The notes beneath the pieces are model-generated. The model was not told the origin of the DNA and searched no databases. It saw only the letters and a list, made by a program, of their open reading frames with translations. A DNA stretch of 64,000 bases, from the NCBI GenBank assembly GCA_037176845.1, contig JAYKXP010000129.1, forward strand, positions 1-64,000. The letters are read 5' to 3'. The position numbers were made by a program, and so were the translations under genes. Below are positions 36,523-48,122 of the stretch, in pieces. Within the stretch, counting starts at the first letter, position 1, and each line of letters opens with the position of its first letter. The stretch is from Paramarasmius palmivorus. Lineage: Eukaryota > Basidiomycota > Agaricomycetes > Agaricales > Marasmiaceae.

Positions 36523-38397
36523 TGTAAACGCTAATAAATCAGGATGTGGATAATGACCGCAGGCGAGGGCGACATACCTGGTAGGAAATTGGGCAAGAAG
36601 GTATGGTTGAGATATCTGGGAATTTGCGAGTTACATTAGTACCCTGCATTTGTGTGTTCTAGTTTACGTACCGCCGAAGCACCGTGGTTCGCGGGGGCGT
36701 GGAACATCCCAATCAATTTTGAGAATTCACTATTCTCCTCATTGCGAACATAGCTCCCTGACCGAGTCCCACGAGATCCGGATTTGGAAGTTGCGATACT
36801 TCGATAGACGCCTAGTACGAATCTCCATGACCAATACCGTAAGCGCGTAGTGTGTAATTGCGAAGATTTCGTTTGGTTACCCGTTCAATATTCAAAGTTA
36901 GTCTCGCTGTTGAATTAGCGAGGGAGTAAAGGAGAACACACCAAGTTCTGCACATGAGTTCAGCATAAAAACTTTCAAGAATGGTCTGAGAATATTGATC
37001 CGGAAGTTTGATTGGACACCCCCGCGGATGTAGCAATCTTGACACCACTTTTGAGGTAGTCCGGGCGAGTAGATTAATATTTGTCCCATTCAGTTTTGAC
37101 GGCAAAATATCGTATTGCTGCGTAGAGATCCAAGAACCTATGGCATCCCGATTTAGACGTTAATTCGTATCCTTGAGCTAATGTCGCATGCCTAGCGGAA
37201 GAAGAGGGCGAGCAGTGAATATTGCTTTTCCCAGTACGATTGTACCCTGAACACTTGGCAGGCAGACTAATTTCCTGTTCTTTATCGTTGGTAGCGAAGG
37301 TCGTAAAACTCACTGGTGCGAATCCCTGATTCAACATTAGAATAAAATATCTTGAACAGTTTGATTGGAAACCCTCTTGCTTTCAAAATTAACCAGCTGA
37401 AATTATAGGGAATTTTTTGATGGAGAGGGCTATCAGCAGGTACGTGAGTGGCCTGTGTTTTAATTCGAAGCACAGAGTGAAAAGGTACCGGTGAGGTTTA
37501 TTGTTACTTCATCTGGAATTTGCACAGTTTATACAGGTGCTATGCCATGAAGCGAGGTCTGCCATGCCACGAGCCGAAATGCCCGTAAAGACCACCATTA
37601 TCCGAAGGCTTCCTCAAATAGTTTTACCGTATCAGCTAGTATTGTCGACAGTTATAGCTAGAGCATTGTTGTCGGAAAGACGAATCAGCGAGATGCATTC
37701 GATGTATTCTGGAAAGTTAACTATAGGCGGTGTGAAGATTTACTCACTACGCAGTAAAATAACAAAGAGGAATAACAGCGTGCGCCAGAAAGGTGCATAG
37801 CGAGTTTATCATGGGGATATACACAGCGTCACTCACACTATAGCCGCTACGATGTATCGATTCGTCCGCCAGCTCGTCAGCGCCTCAAAATCATCCTGAA
37901 TTGCAGCTGTCAGTCAATCACGACGATATTTCCTTCCGGATTCCAAGATAAATTTGCGATGAGGACCGATTGAAAGCCACTAAGACCTAGAACGTTAACA
38001 AGGCCGGATGTCAGACATACCACATACCTTGAAGGGCGTTGCAACGGCACAAGCTTCGTGAAGCGTATCCCATAGCATGTCTCCAGAGCATGCAGATCTT
38101 TTGGGTGAGTGTTCACGCTCCGGAGTACTGTTCAGAGACAGCGAAGAGTCGGGATTAGATAATGACTAAGCGCCGAATGAGGCCATCCTTACCCGTCGAG
38201 TGATCGCTGAACAGAAGTCCTCATCCTTGTTTTGCGTGACTGTGAACGCTCCATCGGTCGACCCCATAGACACAAGCGAGTCGGAATGTTGAGTGGGACA
38301 GCTTTCGAGCCTGATTTATGGAGAAGCGCATCCACAAGAACCAAGCGACTGCCGGTCGGGGTGGATCGACATCCCAATGCCCAGCCGCTACATCTAC
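36523..38397. other. No gene recognised
   Basis: Open frames of up to 100 codons occur on both strands without motif or splice logic. Minus-strand sequence at 37900–38400 may be decayed coding sequence continuing from the fragments at 38.4–38.9 kb. No RNA gene was seen. Confidence 0.35.
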
Positions 38398-39120
38398 CTA
38401 TAAAGTTCTGATCAACTCTGTAGTGAGATTTTGAGTGCTTTGCGTTTGCGAGTGATCTGAGAACTCACGACACAACCCTTTCAAATACCAAGCGTAGCGT
38501 GTTTCGTGGAAGAGGAGAAACTGCAAAAGTACGTGCTCAGCCTGTTTTCCCTCTATTGGTTCTCTGTCGCGAGTAAAATCTAGTACCTTGGTTTGTAGTG
38601 TAGGTTGCGTGAATGCGACAGCATAAGCTTCAAGCTTGAGGTTCCAATCTGTCTCGCTTTGCAGCTTCGCATTCGTAAGGGAAGTCCACAGTTTTGAAGG
38701 TAGTTCTGTATGAAGTGGTGGAGCACCCACGCCTCTCGCTTCAAGTCATATATGCAGGAAGTTGAACTTTTTGCGGACGTCGACTCTGCAAAAGTATTAA
38801 GCCAAGCGATCTGTGACGGTAGCTGAAGATTATGGTGGTCCGGGTTGTACGACTGTGCGTAGGCTCTGGCTGATTTTGGAAGGATGAATGTAGATCCTCT
38901 TTGTCGACCAGTTTCTTCTGAACTCAACTCTTTGTTGTTCTGTCTGAGACCCCACTTTTGCTTCGAACGCTAGAACAAGAGATAATTCATACTACCCTCG
39001 ATGGTAAAGCGAACAGAAAAAGAGTTCGAAAGCATGAAAGGACCATTCATAATCCACTTCTGGTCCACTTCGATACCCTTGGCCTGAGATCCGTGTTATT
39101 GTAAGCTTCTAAGAAGAATG
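38398..39120 (-). pseudogene. Unrecognised, decayed minus-strand gene fragments
   Basis: Two overlapping minus-strand frames look like pieces of one protein. One has FILPKSARAYAQSYNPDHHN followed by LPSQIAWLNTFAE (about 38885–38780). The other has LPSKLWTSLTNAKLQSETD and, later, AFTQPTLQTKVLDFTRDREP (about 38710–38560) and AEHVLLQFLLFHETRYAWYL. Composition and helical periodicity suggest a large helical scaffold protein, but I cannot name it. The pieces need at least one frame change between them, and stops follow upstream near 38.94 kb. I invent no function. Confidence 0.35.
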
Positions 39121-40405
39121 CCTGCTGGAAGATACGTACCGTATCCAACCCAAATATTCGATCCATTGCGAATAGTCCTTTGAGAATCGCTCCTTTGAAA
39201 TATCCATCGACTGATATGATGGGAGAGGGAAGAGCAATGATACCGAAAATGGCAATACCGCTGTACGCTGTGTACTACGACGGCCAAACGCTGCTTTGTC
39301 TTCATGGAACGAGTTACGTTCGGCATAATGGTCGAATCGAGGTCGAATGAACGAGAAAATACCGGGCATTAATAAAGGGTCGGCACCCCTGGTGTGTATA
39401 TCCCTCATTGTCATCTTGCTTCTTAGCTTTGTCTTAGGCTTACTATTTTCCACAAAGGCTTCAAGCGACAGTCACAAGGGACCGCCAGGAGGTCATATAA
39501 AAGCTACTGGTTCGATTTGCCCGACAGGTTTCCCCCAAATTTTGGGGCTTTTTCGGTAATCAACGGCAGACGGACCTCCCTTCTTGAACTTCCATGGCCA
39601 AATCGCGTCGCAAAGGACAAAAATAACCTCGAGTAGTCTGTGCTGCAAAAAGGAAGGATGGAACGGCTTGTGATGCAACTGTATCGAATGCGAATGGTCA
39701 GGATCCTCTGGAGGCAAAGTGGTGTCGAAAACATCATGAGGTGTGTGTCGTTCAATTCGCTGCACCCTAGCTGACTCGGACTTCCCAGGAATTCATTGCC
39801 ATAGATAAGGAATAACAATCCTTTGGAAAAGATCTTTTGGGCGACGGGTACGATTGGTATAACGTTCGGGAACGCTAGAAAGTCGAAGATATCGAAGCTT
39901 GCATGTCTGGGCAGGACTTGAGTTCTTGGTATCACAACGTGCACGACATCTACTATCATATGCACCCGTACGTCTCACAATTACGACGCATCCCCTGTAT
40001 AATCATTCATCGTCGCTGTAGGTGTCATGAAAGGTATCTTCATCTAGTTGCTTGCTATTTCCAGTAAGTCATTATTGTCCTCGTCCCTGTTTTCCTTACT
40101 GAAGCATGATTACTCGAACAGTGACGATCCTGTACGTCTCGACTTCATCACCTTATTCGTCCGATTCTCTTATTGAACACCCCTCACAGGCATTCGGCGA
40201 GAATATATTGAACAAGATATTGACGGAGCGTTTCGCGGACCTCCAAAGGATAATGTCCCTGACCGCAGAGAGGGCGCGTTCTCACATTCTGGAAGAAGTA
40301 AATGCCTCTTAGCTCATTGACACATCTTGTTCTGGCGTCTGCAATCATCCACAACGAGCAGATTTCCCATCACCGTACCCACCTCGAAACGACACTCAAG
40401 TTGCT
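39121..40405. other. No secure gene
   Basis: Plus-strand fragment 40190–40310 (NILNKILTERFADLQRIMSL) and overlapping minus-strand fragments at 39490–39970 look partly coding but lack recognisable motifs. A hydrophobic run at 39390–39460 (LVCISLIVILLLSFVLGLLF) could be a membrane segment or chance. Confidence 0.3.
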
Positions 40406-40664
40406 ATGTTTTTCAAAGAAGCCGATATCACCAAAGGCCAAGAAGAACGAGACCCGACCAACAGGACTCGGGAGCGCCGCGTTCAGGAGCTCTTAGCGGA
40501 AACCGTTCTCGAAATCGCAGCCCGTTGCTCTCCTCCACATTCAGACTACTTCGATGAGCGTTTGGATGTCATCTACATGGTCGTGACTCGCGCTGTGTGC
40601 CAGGATCCCGATCTCTTTAGTCGGTTCGCTAACTCTGCCCTTACACCCCTTTCAGGCAAGTACA
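40406..40664 (+). CDS. Unrecognised conserved-looking coding exon
   Basis: An open frame of about 85 codons with strongly protein-like content: RRVQELLAETVLEIAARCSP, then DYFDERLDVIYMVVTRAVCQ, then DPDLFSRFANSALTPLSGKY. It lies directly upstream of the mitochondrial carrier relic and in the same orientation. It may be the end of a separate helical protein whose start is the fragment at 40190–40310, which ends in a stop. I do not recognise a domain. The first codon of the readable stretch is not a clear start. Confidence 0.4.
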
Positions 40665-40694
40665 ACCGAAAGGATCGACCCAATATTAATACAA

Positions 40695-41690
40695 AGGTGT
40701 ATGGAAGAGTCTGGTGCGGATGTGGAAAGAGGAGGTCTTCAGGGGCTACATGGCATAAGAGTCAATTGCCTCAGAATTGTACCATACAGGTACGCTTCAT
40801 TCAACGCTCCTCTTTCGGACCTTGGCCAACTCGTTTGTTGCCACGTTTGCGGATCACACGAAAATCTTTTTTTATTTAAATACGTTGACAGGTTCAACAT
40901 ACCCATTGGACCTTGTCCGAGCACGTCTGTCCATTGCGACGGCATCGATACCTATTAACGCACTACCCTCTGCGACTGAAGGCCTTGGAGCGGCATTAGC
41001 TTCTACGACAGCTGCAGCGACCAAGACAGCGACAACGAACACGCCAAGATTAGTAAATGCAATACACACTAGTGCCTCAGCTGCTGCTTCAGCAGTGGCC
41101 TCAAACTATAAACCATCAGAGTCAACGATCTGGGGAATTATGCGAGAAGAAGGCGGGGTTCGCGGACTGTACCGGGGGTTAGTAGCAACCGCGTTCGGGG
41201 TTGCGCCATACGTTGAGATCAACTTTGCTGCATACGAACTACTTCGAGGTATCATTACACCCCCTGGCAAGCCGTTGGTCGCAAGAAAACTTATGTGTGG
41301 TGCCTTGGCTGGTACGTTTCGGCGATATCTCTTATGAAACGGGATCTTCTGATGAGTTCGCTTCCGACTATATTATACAGGGTCGATATCTCAAACGCTG
41401 ACCTACCCCTTTGATGTGCTTCGGCGGAAAATGCAAGTTACTGGTATGAAGTAAGGAATCAAGTACAACGGGGCACTCGAAGCATTAATAGGCATCATAC
41501 GGACCGAGGGGGTCGTTGGCCTTTGCAGGGGGCTCTGGCCAAATTTGTGTACGTGGTACTTTATTATGTTCCAGCGAAAATTGATGACCTGATGTGCAAT
41601 CACAGTGAAAGTAGCACCAAAGCATAGCAACTTCATTCTTCACGTATGAACTGGTAAGAGTCACGTGGGAGGTTGGACGACAGATGATCG
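40695..41690 (+). pseudogene. Mitochondrial carrier (SLC25 family) relic
   Basis: Carrier repeats are visible. The end of repeat 1 is VNCLRIVPY (about 40761). Repeat 2 carries the signature YPLDLVRARLSIA (about 40903) and ends in MREEGGVRGLYRGLVATAFG followed by VAPYVEINFAAYELLRG. Repeat 3 carries YPFDVLRRKMQVTG (about 41404), RTEGVVGLCRGLWPNL, and VAP…FFTYELVR. These are the Px[DE]xx[KR] motifs of inner-membrane metabolite carriers. The pattern fits the SLC25A16/A42 group (CoA or nucleotide type), but the substrate is not decided. An Ala/Thr-rich insert lies inside repeat 2. Breaks are a frame change before VNCLRIV, one after VPY, an in-frame TAA after VTGMK, and a shift at the AAA run 41619–41621. 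Two GT–AG introns remain (about 41312–41379 and 41549–41605). Confidence 0.8.
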
Positions 41691-41779
41691 ATGAAGCGGG
41701 AAGACCGATATACGTTCCGACTGGACACATACCGAGGTCAATGGCCATGTCGGACCATATTCCTCTTCGTCATCCTCTT

Positions 41780-43103
41780 CAAGTTCTTATGCGATGTTAC
41801 CCATTGAAACACCGCCACCCACACCTCAGCCGTTCAAGCCCAGAGCAGAACTCCCTCGGTCGCCTTTGTACTGGAATGTTCATTCTACGCCAACAGGCCC
41901 CGAAGTTCGCAAAACTCCATCCATTTACCTCCTTCGATTGCAAGTAGCGAGCTCGATGAAGATGATCTGGAGAGCGAGCTCCCGACTTTGTCTCCCCTCT
42001 CTACTATGGAACACGATATTTCTGGCTTCTCATCGTTTCTGAGAGAGGAGCCTGTGGTGAATCAGTGTCTCAACAAGATCAGGTCTCTGTGTGATGTAAG
42101 TCTTCCTCGGAGTTTTTCTCTCTATTGAGTTGACCTATGGACTTTGCAATCGGATCATAGAATCTCTCTCAAGAGTCAGAAATTCTGTCTACCGCGGTCT
42201 CTACGTGCCGAACAAGAAATGGAACTTTCTCAGTGGACCAAAGCGCCTCAGCTTCCGGAATAGGCTCCAATCACTTCACAGGTTCGATACCCTTCTTTCC
42301 GATGCGGACGACGTTGGTTAACACCTGTTAAACAGAACTTTGTCTCGGCTGGAAAGGGTGTCGACACACTATACCCTGCTGCAGCCAAAGAGACTCAACT
42401 ACATCACCACGAAGCTCACAGAGCATCACAGAAAACTTGCCGATATCGCTTTCAATATTCGATGTACGTCTACTACCGAATGGTCAATACCCATACTGAG
42501 ACAATCCACAGGCCACCTTCGATTTTCTAGAAGTATTCAATCTTCACGCAATAGCCTCACAAGGAGGCAACTCACCTGACGATGAATCTACGACTCTATA
42601 CCTCAATGCACGAGCATCCTATCCCAGACGACATTCTAGACCTAATCACTGGGCTAGTGAACACTGATACGGATACGACCACCCCACGTCTCACATTCTG
42701 CTTTCGCTTTCGTTGTCGTTTGAAGGGTTCCCTTACGCCCAAGTCCCAGCACTCAATATCTGACTTCCGAACTCCACGATGGATGTCTGAAGACACGCCT
42801 TACTTGGCTTTCGTTCCCGCCCGAAATCCACTAGCCTCGAATTGGCTCAAGCCTCTCAACCGCACCTTCCGCACCCATCCTGTTATCCTTGAAATGGATG
42901 GCCAGTACGCCCTAACACACGCAACCATTGACCGATGGGAATCACTTGAGGCCAATCTACACATTCTATACAGTCGCCTCGCGGGTGTCCCATGCTCCTT
43001 TATCTCCCGTTTTCGCCTTTGGCCTTGGCCTCGACAATTTGGATATTTGCGAAAGCACAAATCCGAGGCTATTGCCCGTCGGTCAGGTTGGCATGAATGG
43101 TAA
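41780..43103 (+). pseudogene. Uncharacterised agaricomycete family, partly decayed
   Basis: Exons with GT–AG introns can be followed but not joined without changes. A proline-rich start (ETPPPTPQPFKPRAELPRSP) leads to an acidic region (SSELDEDDLESELPTLSPLS) and a helix ending KIRSLCD at an intron (42097). A long 3' exon contains FDFLEVFNLHAIASQGGNSP, ILDLITGLVNTDTDTTTPRL, TPRWMSEDTPYLAFVPARNP and YGYLRKHKSE-like FGYLRKHKSEAIARRSGWHE. The last part matches a repeated agaricomycete family I recall by its 'TDTTTPR…fR.PyWl.e..PYLAFVP' and 'FGYL..hkS' motifs; no function is known to me. The frame is broken between LYLNA and HPIPDDILDL only mildly, and the protein stops at about 43102 before the usual C-terminal half. 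Confidence 0.5.
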
Positions 43104-43740
43104 GCATCCATGTTGAGCGATCATAGCGACATTCCGACATTGCCAAAAGAGGGTCGAGATTTGATTGGAAGTTCATTGAGACGTCTGCCAAGCAGCGTAT
43201 CAATGCGGACGAAGCTTTTACCACCCTTGTTCGCGAAATCAGAAAATACAGCAAGGTACGCTAGTAGCCACGACATCATGGCCATGGTTTCTCCTAACAC
43301 AACCTATAGGACTAGCAAAACACTGGCCGGCCGATGATGTCTTCTGGTCCCCCAGGGACATACGCAGGCAAGGACCAAAATGAGGGAGAAACGTCTGGAT
43401 GCTGGTCGTTCTATGATTCTACCCTCTCGTCATCATTCTTGTTCCTACGCATGTCGCTTGGCCATCATCTTCTATTTCTCGTGACCACTATGCCGCCGTT
43501 CTATTGTTCCTCATGTTCTGGTTACCTTAAGTGTTTGGTTTCTTTACTGTCCCCAGCATCTTCCTAGTCTCCATACAGTCCTTCAGTCTCGCATCCTCCA
43601 TTCTGCATACACTCCCTGCGTCCGCGAGGAGATACCATCTACTTCATACTGTTGCTAAAAGTTATTCGAGTTGTATATATTACTGGTAGACCTCTTTACC
43701 CATCATGATCGTAACGATTTCCTTGGACGCAAGCTTCGTT
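43104..43740. other. Intergenic; no gene recognised
   Basis: A plus-strand fragment near 43150–43300 ([16 protein letters not shown]) might be the decayed tail of the preceding gene. The rest is the 3' flank of CIA30 and is pyrimidine-rich. Confidence 0.35.
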
Positions 43741-44721
43741 TTATAGGTCGTTCCATTTCTCATCCGTCTTTTCACTCTGTGCTGGACCATCTGAGTAGTC
43801 ATCAGCGTTAACAATGCCTCAGAGACTGAGTATACTTACTCAAAACCGACTTAGCATCCTCCTCGCTAACAATGCGAATCGAGTCGATACCCAGCTCGTA
43901 GGCGCCAGCCGATCCGCTATTTCCCCCGAGAATTGAGATGCCGACACTCAGCTTGTTGCTCATTTCCAATTGTATTTCTGAGAGTTCACCGTTGTTCGTT
44001 CTGACAAAGTTTCTGAAAGGAATCTTTGGGTATATGTTAGTGTACCGCTCCTTTTATAGTGGCATAGGTGCACCCACGAATATATCCTCCCAACGATTGT
44101 CTGTGCGTTTGAAAAATAGCCGGTGTTGCCAAAGTTCAGTCGAGATGGGACCATTCGTTTGCAAGTTCACAAAGTACGCGGTATGTGGGCTAGGATGACC
44201 TCCTAATCGAACACGAAGTGCAAGGTATTCATGGAACTCGATGTCTTCGAGCATTTCACCAAACAAACTCATTCGACGCTGTTCGAATATGTTAGGCTCG
44301 CCAGGAATATCACAACATCAAACATACCTTATTTCTGAATGCAGCATGACCACCCCGTATTCTTCCCTGATACTTGGGCTGCACATCTAACCGCATGTTC
44401 CCCCAAAACCTGGCCGTGGCGGGTTTCCAATGGGTTCGTTTATTTTGGTGTGGTATCCAAATCAAAGTGCACAGTCGAATTGCCTCCAATGTCTCTGTCA
44501 GAGCCTGTAGCCATCATCTGAACGCCTTCAGGTGTATTGAATGAGAATAGAGTTCGAGGTGCACGAGAGGGCTGATTGATCTGCCCGCTCATTCTGACAA
44601 CTAATCGAGTTTTGAGTACAAGGAGTCCAGTTCAAGAGCTTGAGGGATACACACTGTTATTAATTCCATCGAAGAGCTGCTTCCGTGTTCTTGCCCAGTA
44701 CTGGGACTGTACCGACTGCAT
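43741..44721 (-). CDS. CIA30 / NDUFAF1-like complex I assembly factor
   Basis: CIA30 proteins help assemble the membrane arm of mitochondrial complex I. The minus strand reads TLFSFNTPEGVQMMATGSDR, then DIGGNSTVHFDLD, then RFWGNMRLDVQPKYQGRIRG, then MSLFGEMLEDIEFHEYLALR, then YFVNLQTNGPISTELWQHRL, FFKRTDNRWEDIF, IPFRNFVRTNNGELSEIQLE and finally LGGNSGSAGAYELGIDSIRI. The stop is TAA at 43743–43741. Introns at about 43970–44035 and 44254–44294 and one near the C-terminus are GT–AG and in phase. The start is probably the ATG at 44721, spliced through an intron to 44592. A single-base shift sits at the four-T run 44443–44446 (plus strand), between FDLDTTP and the ARFWG block. Removing one base restores the family sequence. 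It is divergent from polymerase eta. Confidence 0.87.
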
Positions 44722-44858
44722 ACTGGAAGCACAAGAAAGGCTTTTAGTGAAGGCCCAAGGGAACGCTTTAGTCATCAGTGACCTCAAGTCATGCACAAGC
44801 GCCGAAGCGTCGAAGAGTATTTGGACGGAGTAAACAACCCAATGAAGCAACCTCCACC
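44722..44858. promoter_or_regulatory. Short shared 5' region of CIA30 and polymerase eta
   Basis: Only about 137 bp separate the proposed start codons of two divergent genes, so both promoters must lie in this spacer or in the 5' ends of the genes. No TATA box is obvious. The exact size depends on both proposed starts. Confidence 0.45.
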
Positions 44859-46878
44859 ATGAACGAGGCGCGTCCGCCAACTTCTCGTGGAAAGTCAGTC
44901 TGGACGGGAAAGGAGAAGGCTACAGAGCAGGATTTCGACGATCTTTACCCGACTACTACATATTGACATATTCTCCAACAAAATCTCGGTCCCTTTACGC
45001 GTCGTGGCACTTGCGACAGCGAGGCCTTCTATGCAGCGTGCGAGATGGTTCGCCTAGGCGTCAAAGACAAGCCACTTGTTGTGCTCAATGGGGGGGCATT
45101 ATAGCGGTCATTACCCTGCCCGAGAATACGGTATTACTCGCTTCCACAAACTCCAAGATGCAAAAGAACGGTGTCCTGAGTTGATGATCGTCCATGTCGC
45201 GACATACAAAGAAGGGGAGGCAGAACCTGGATACTGGGATAAGGTTGACTCCAGGACACATAAGCACATAAGGTGCGTGTTGTCTTCGTTGCTTTCCCCC
45301 GTTTCCGTACTAAGATCTCAAGTTCTAATTAGGTATCACTGGATTACTATCGCCGCGAAAGTGCAAAGGATTTCAATCTGTATAAAGAAGGTCTTATCGG
45401 CGCCGAAATAGGTGAGCAATAATATCAAGAAAGGGCGTCCATTGATGAGGTCTTCATAGACTTTATAAAACCTGTTCATGAAGAACTGCTACACCGATAT
45501 CCTTATCTCGCATCTCCACCTTCAGACTCGCCTGCTGGTCTAGATACTCCGCTGCCTCCACCACCGACCCTTGAATGGAAACCAAGAACACAAGGAGGAA
45601 GGCGACGGTTCAGCTTTAATAACATGGCATGACGTTGCCCTTTCTATTGCCGCAGAGATGATGAACAAAGTACGGGAGGCTATCACGGAGAATCTGGGGT
45701 ATACTACATCTGCAGTGAGTGGAGACTATGTACATCATTGCAACCATCACTCAATGGATTCTCTCAGGGTATTGCCAGGAACAGGTTTCTGGCAAAGGTC
45801 TGTGCCTACCAAAACCTCGCGACGTTATCCTGAACGAGGGGTCGATAGCTTGCTGCATCTTACAAGAAACCTTACTCACAAACCGTGTTGCGAAACGCCG
45901 CGATACCCAACTACTTGAAGCCGCTGCCATTTCAAAAGGTCAATTCGATACTGCATTCCGTTGCGAATAACTCGGACTGAACCCCATACAGATTCGATTT
46001 CTAGGAGGCAAATTCGGGGAAGCCATTGCTAAAGATTACGATGTGTCAACTGTGGCTGACCTATTGTGAGTAAAGAGGTTGTCAAGCCCGGAATAGTTTC
46101 TGAACTTCTCGTTCGCGTGGTTTGAATTTTCAGGCCTGTGTCACTAGGTGAGTGACATGTGTATCGGAACATGAGCATGAATACATTCCGTGCGTTCTCT
46201 GTCAGAGGAAATGCAACGCAAATTCGGCGAGGAAGCCAATGGGTGTATGAGATTCTGCGGTACGGAATTCCGGCTTTCATGAAACCGGCGTATCAACTCA
46301 TCAATTAATCCGTTTTAGGGGCATCGACAGAACAGATTCAACAGAATTAAAATCATTTTCGTAACGCGTTTCTAACCAAGTACTCGCGGTAGTCAAGGAA
46401 AAGTCTGCAGTCATCCAAGAACCTCCAGAAGCTTATCACGAAAGTGTCAGATGCCCATCATTGGATACGAGTACTCTGACCCTGCGTCTCAACGACGCCC
46501 GCAAGGTCAACCAGAATCTGTGGCCAAAAACCTTGGTTCTTCATGCCAGACAAGGTTAATCTTGCTCTCTCCTTGACGATGGTAGAATGCGTCTGACTTT
46601 CTGATGTTACAGGCTATGAAGCCTTTCAATCCAAGCAAGCGCCCTTTCCCTTTTCCCTTGAAGTAACGGTCGACCTCATCGCTACAGCTGGCAACAAACT
46701 CTGGAAAGACCTTGTAGGTAAAGACCCCGGGCCAACGAAAGTGACAAATGTCGAGCTTGCTTTCACCGGAATAGAGGTCGCTGAAGAGGGCCAGCAAAGC
46801 ATCGACGGATTCTTCTCGGGTGGTCAAGTGTTCAAACGGTCCCGAGAAGATGACGACCCCGGAGCCACCTCCTTACAT
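44859..46878 (+). pseudogene. DNA polymerase eta (Rad30, Y-family) with multiple frame breaks
   Basis: Polymerase eta copies across UV dimers during translesion synthesis. In order I see a hydrophilic N-terminus (MNEARPPTSRG, 44859), PLRVVAL, the first metal site CDSEAFYAACEMVRLGVKDK (about 45018), and EYGITRFHKLQDAKERCPEL followed by HVATYKEGEAEPGYW. The second metal site ASIDEVFIDFIKPV follows (about 45434). Then come ITWHDVALSIAAEMMNKVRE, GIARNRFLAKVCA, RFLGGKFGEAIAKDYDVSTV, LGKR-like LWPKTLVLHA and VTNVELAFTGIEVAE. A PIP-box-like QQSIDGFF (about 46793) would bind PCNA. Frames change before CDSEAF, around the seven-G run near 45090, at YPAREYG, inside the WHDVALS exon and after GIARNRF. 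The C-terminal ubiquitin-binding zinc finger expected after the PIP box is missing. The sequence runs straight into the 7TM gene. Confidence 0.85.
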
Positions 46879-48122
46879 GGTAAGCACGTTCCTCATCTTC
46901 CGTGGCTATCTAGGTTGTTAACGAGTTCGCCATTCTTTCTTCAATCGCTTTACTTACAATTATCATTCGTGGAATTTGGTTGGCTGTTCTTCGACTATGT
47001 GGACGCAGTATTTCGCAATACCGGGACTACATCTTTTTCAACACGCAGTTGGGATATTATGCTGCGTGTCTCTTCATTGCAAACTCGTTCAACAGTGTGG
47101 CCGGGTTGATGCGCCTACCTTTCTTGATACAACGGGGCATTTCAGAAGGTGTGTAAATCTGATCATCTCCAGTTTCATGTTAATGCTGATCCTCACACGT
47201 AGACGGACTATGTATCGCTCAAGGTAATGTCCCCTGAAAATTTTGAAGATTTATATCAAACAAATGCTTCCTTCAGCCGGGGTCATGCAATTTGGGAATA
47301 TCGCGACGGCCTACTTCACCGTAGCCATTGGAGTCCACACCTTCAACTCATTGGTGTTACGCAAACGGCAGTCGGTCTTCTTCTATGCGCCTGCTATATC
47401 CCTTGGACGTGCACTAGCAGTTGTCATTGGTTGGTAAAGGTTGCGTATAGCCTTGACCAGTAACTGACACTCTTCCTTCCATGTTAGCGATTCTCCCTAT
47501 CATGGTCGATATAGGACCTATCTATGGTGTTTCCGGTTCAGCCTGTGGCGTGAAACAAACTTATGGGAGTGGTATGTTCTTCCACCTCCTTCCTGTATGT
47601 GAATTCGTTCTTGCCTTCTTTTCTCGACTCATCAATCATGCGCCAAGATCTTCATTGCCGCCGGGTCGTCAGCAATCTTGTATACTTTGATCTTCCTTGT
47701 TCTACGGGGTTCACTCGTAATCAAAGGAGATGTCAAGTTATCGACAGATAGCAATGATCGTCCAGCGAGAATTACCAACGATTCGTCGCCGGAATAGCCA
47801 AAAGCATGATATGGTATGCAGTCCTAGCCACACGTCGTGAACTGACGAGACTTTCTAGGTATCCTGCCGGTCAGTCCGAGTTTCCATTCTTGCGGAGATC
47901 CCTCATTGAGGGATTTCATGATAGCCTATATAATCTTCTTGGTTCCATATTCTGTCACCCGGTTACTTGGACTCGCAGGGATGGAAATACCTTTCGAAGC
48001 CGCCGTATTGGCCTTCGTATGTTGGTTCGCCCTTGGTAAGATTGCCGCTTAGTTTCCTCTATTGTCGTCTTAATCAGGATTTGACCGTAGGCGTGGCAAA
48101 TGCACTGCGTTTATTGATGTAG
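46877..48122 (+). CDS. Basidiomycete GPCR-like seven-transmembrane protein, one frame break
   Basis: Hydrophobic segments occur in the order of a recurring agaricomycete 7TM family. TM1 is ILSSIALLTIIIRGIWLAVL. Then come YIFFNTQLGYYAACLFIANS followed by FNSVAGLMRLPFLIQRGISE, the tiny exon DGLCIAQ, and AGVMQFGNIATAYFTVAIGV. SLVLRKRQSVFFYAPAISLG follows, then AILPIMVDIGPIYGVSGSAC, SSAILYTLIFLVLRGSLVIK, ENYQRFVAGIAKSMIWY, IAYIIFLVPYSVTRLLGLAG and FEAAVLAFVCWFAL, then VANALRLLM and the stop (48122). Introns at 47148–47205, 47226–47277, about 47433–47488 and about 48034–48090 are GT–AG. The relatives are membrane proteins suspected to be receptors; ligands are unknown. A one-base shift lies near 47780, between SNDRPA and ENYQRF. 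The start may be an ATG at 46877 spliced over a very short 34-bp intron, which is unusual and unproven. Confidence 0.72.

Noticed and set aside
38398..39120. Nucleoporin (Nup133-like) assignment of minus-strand fragments
   Set aside because: Only a vague helical resemblance from memory; no diagnostic motif, so left unnamed.
39390..39460. Hydrophobic run as a transmembrane gene
   Set aside because: Isolated segment with no supporting exon or domain on either side.
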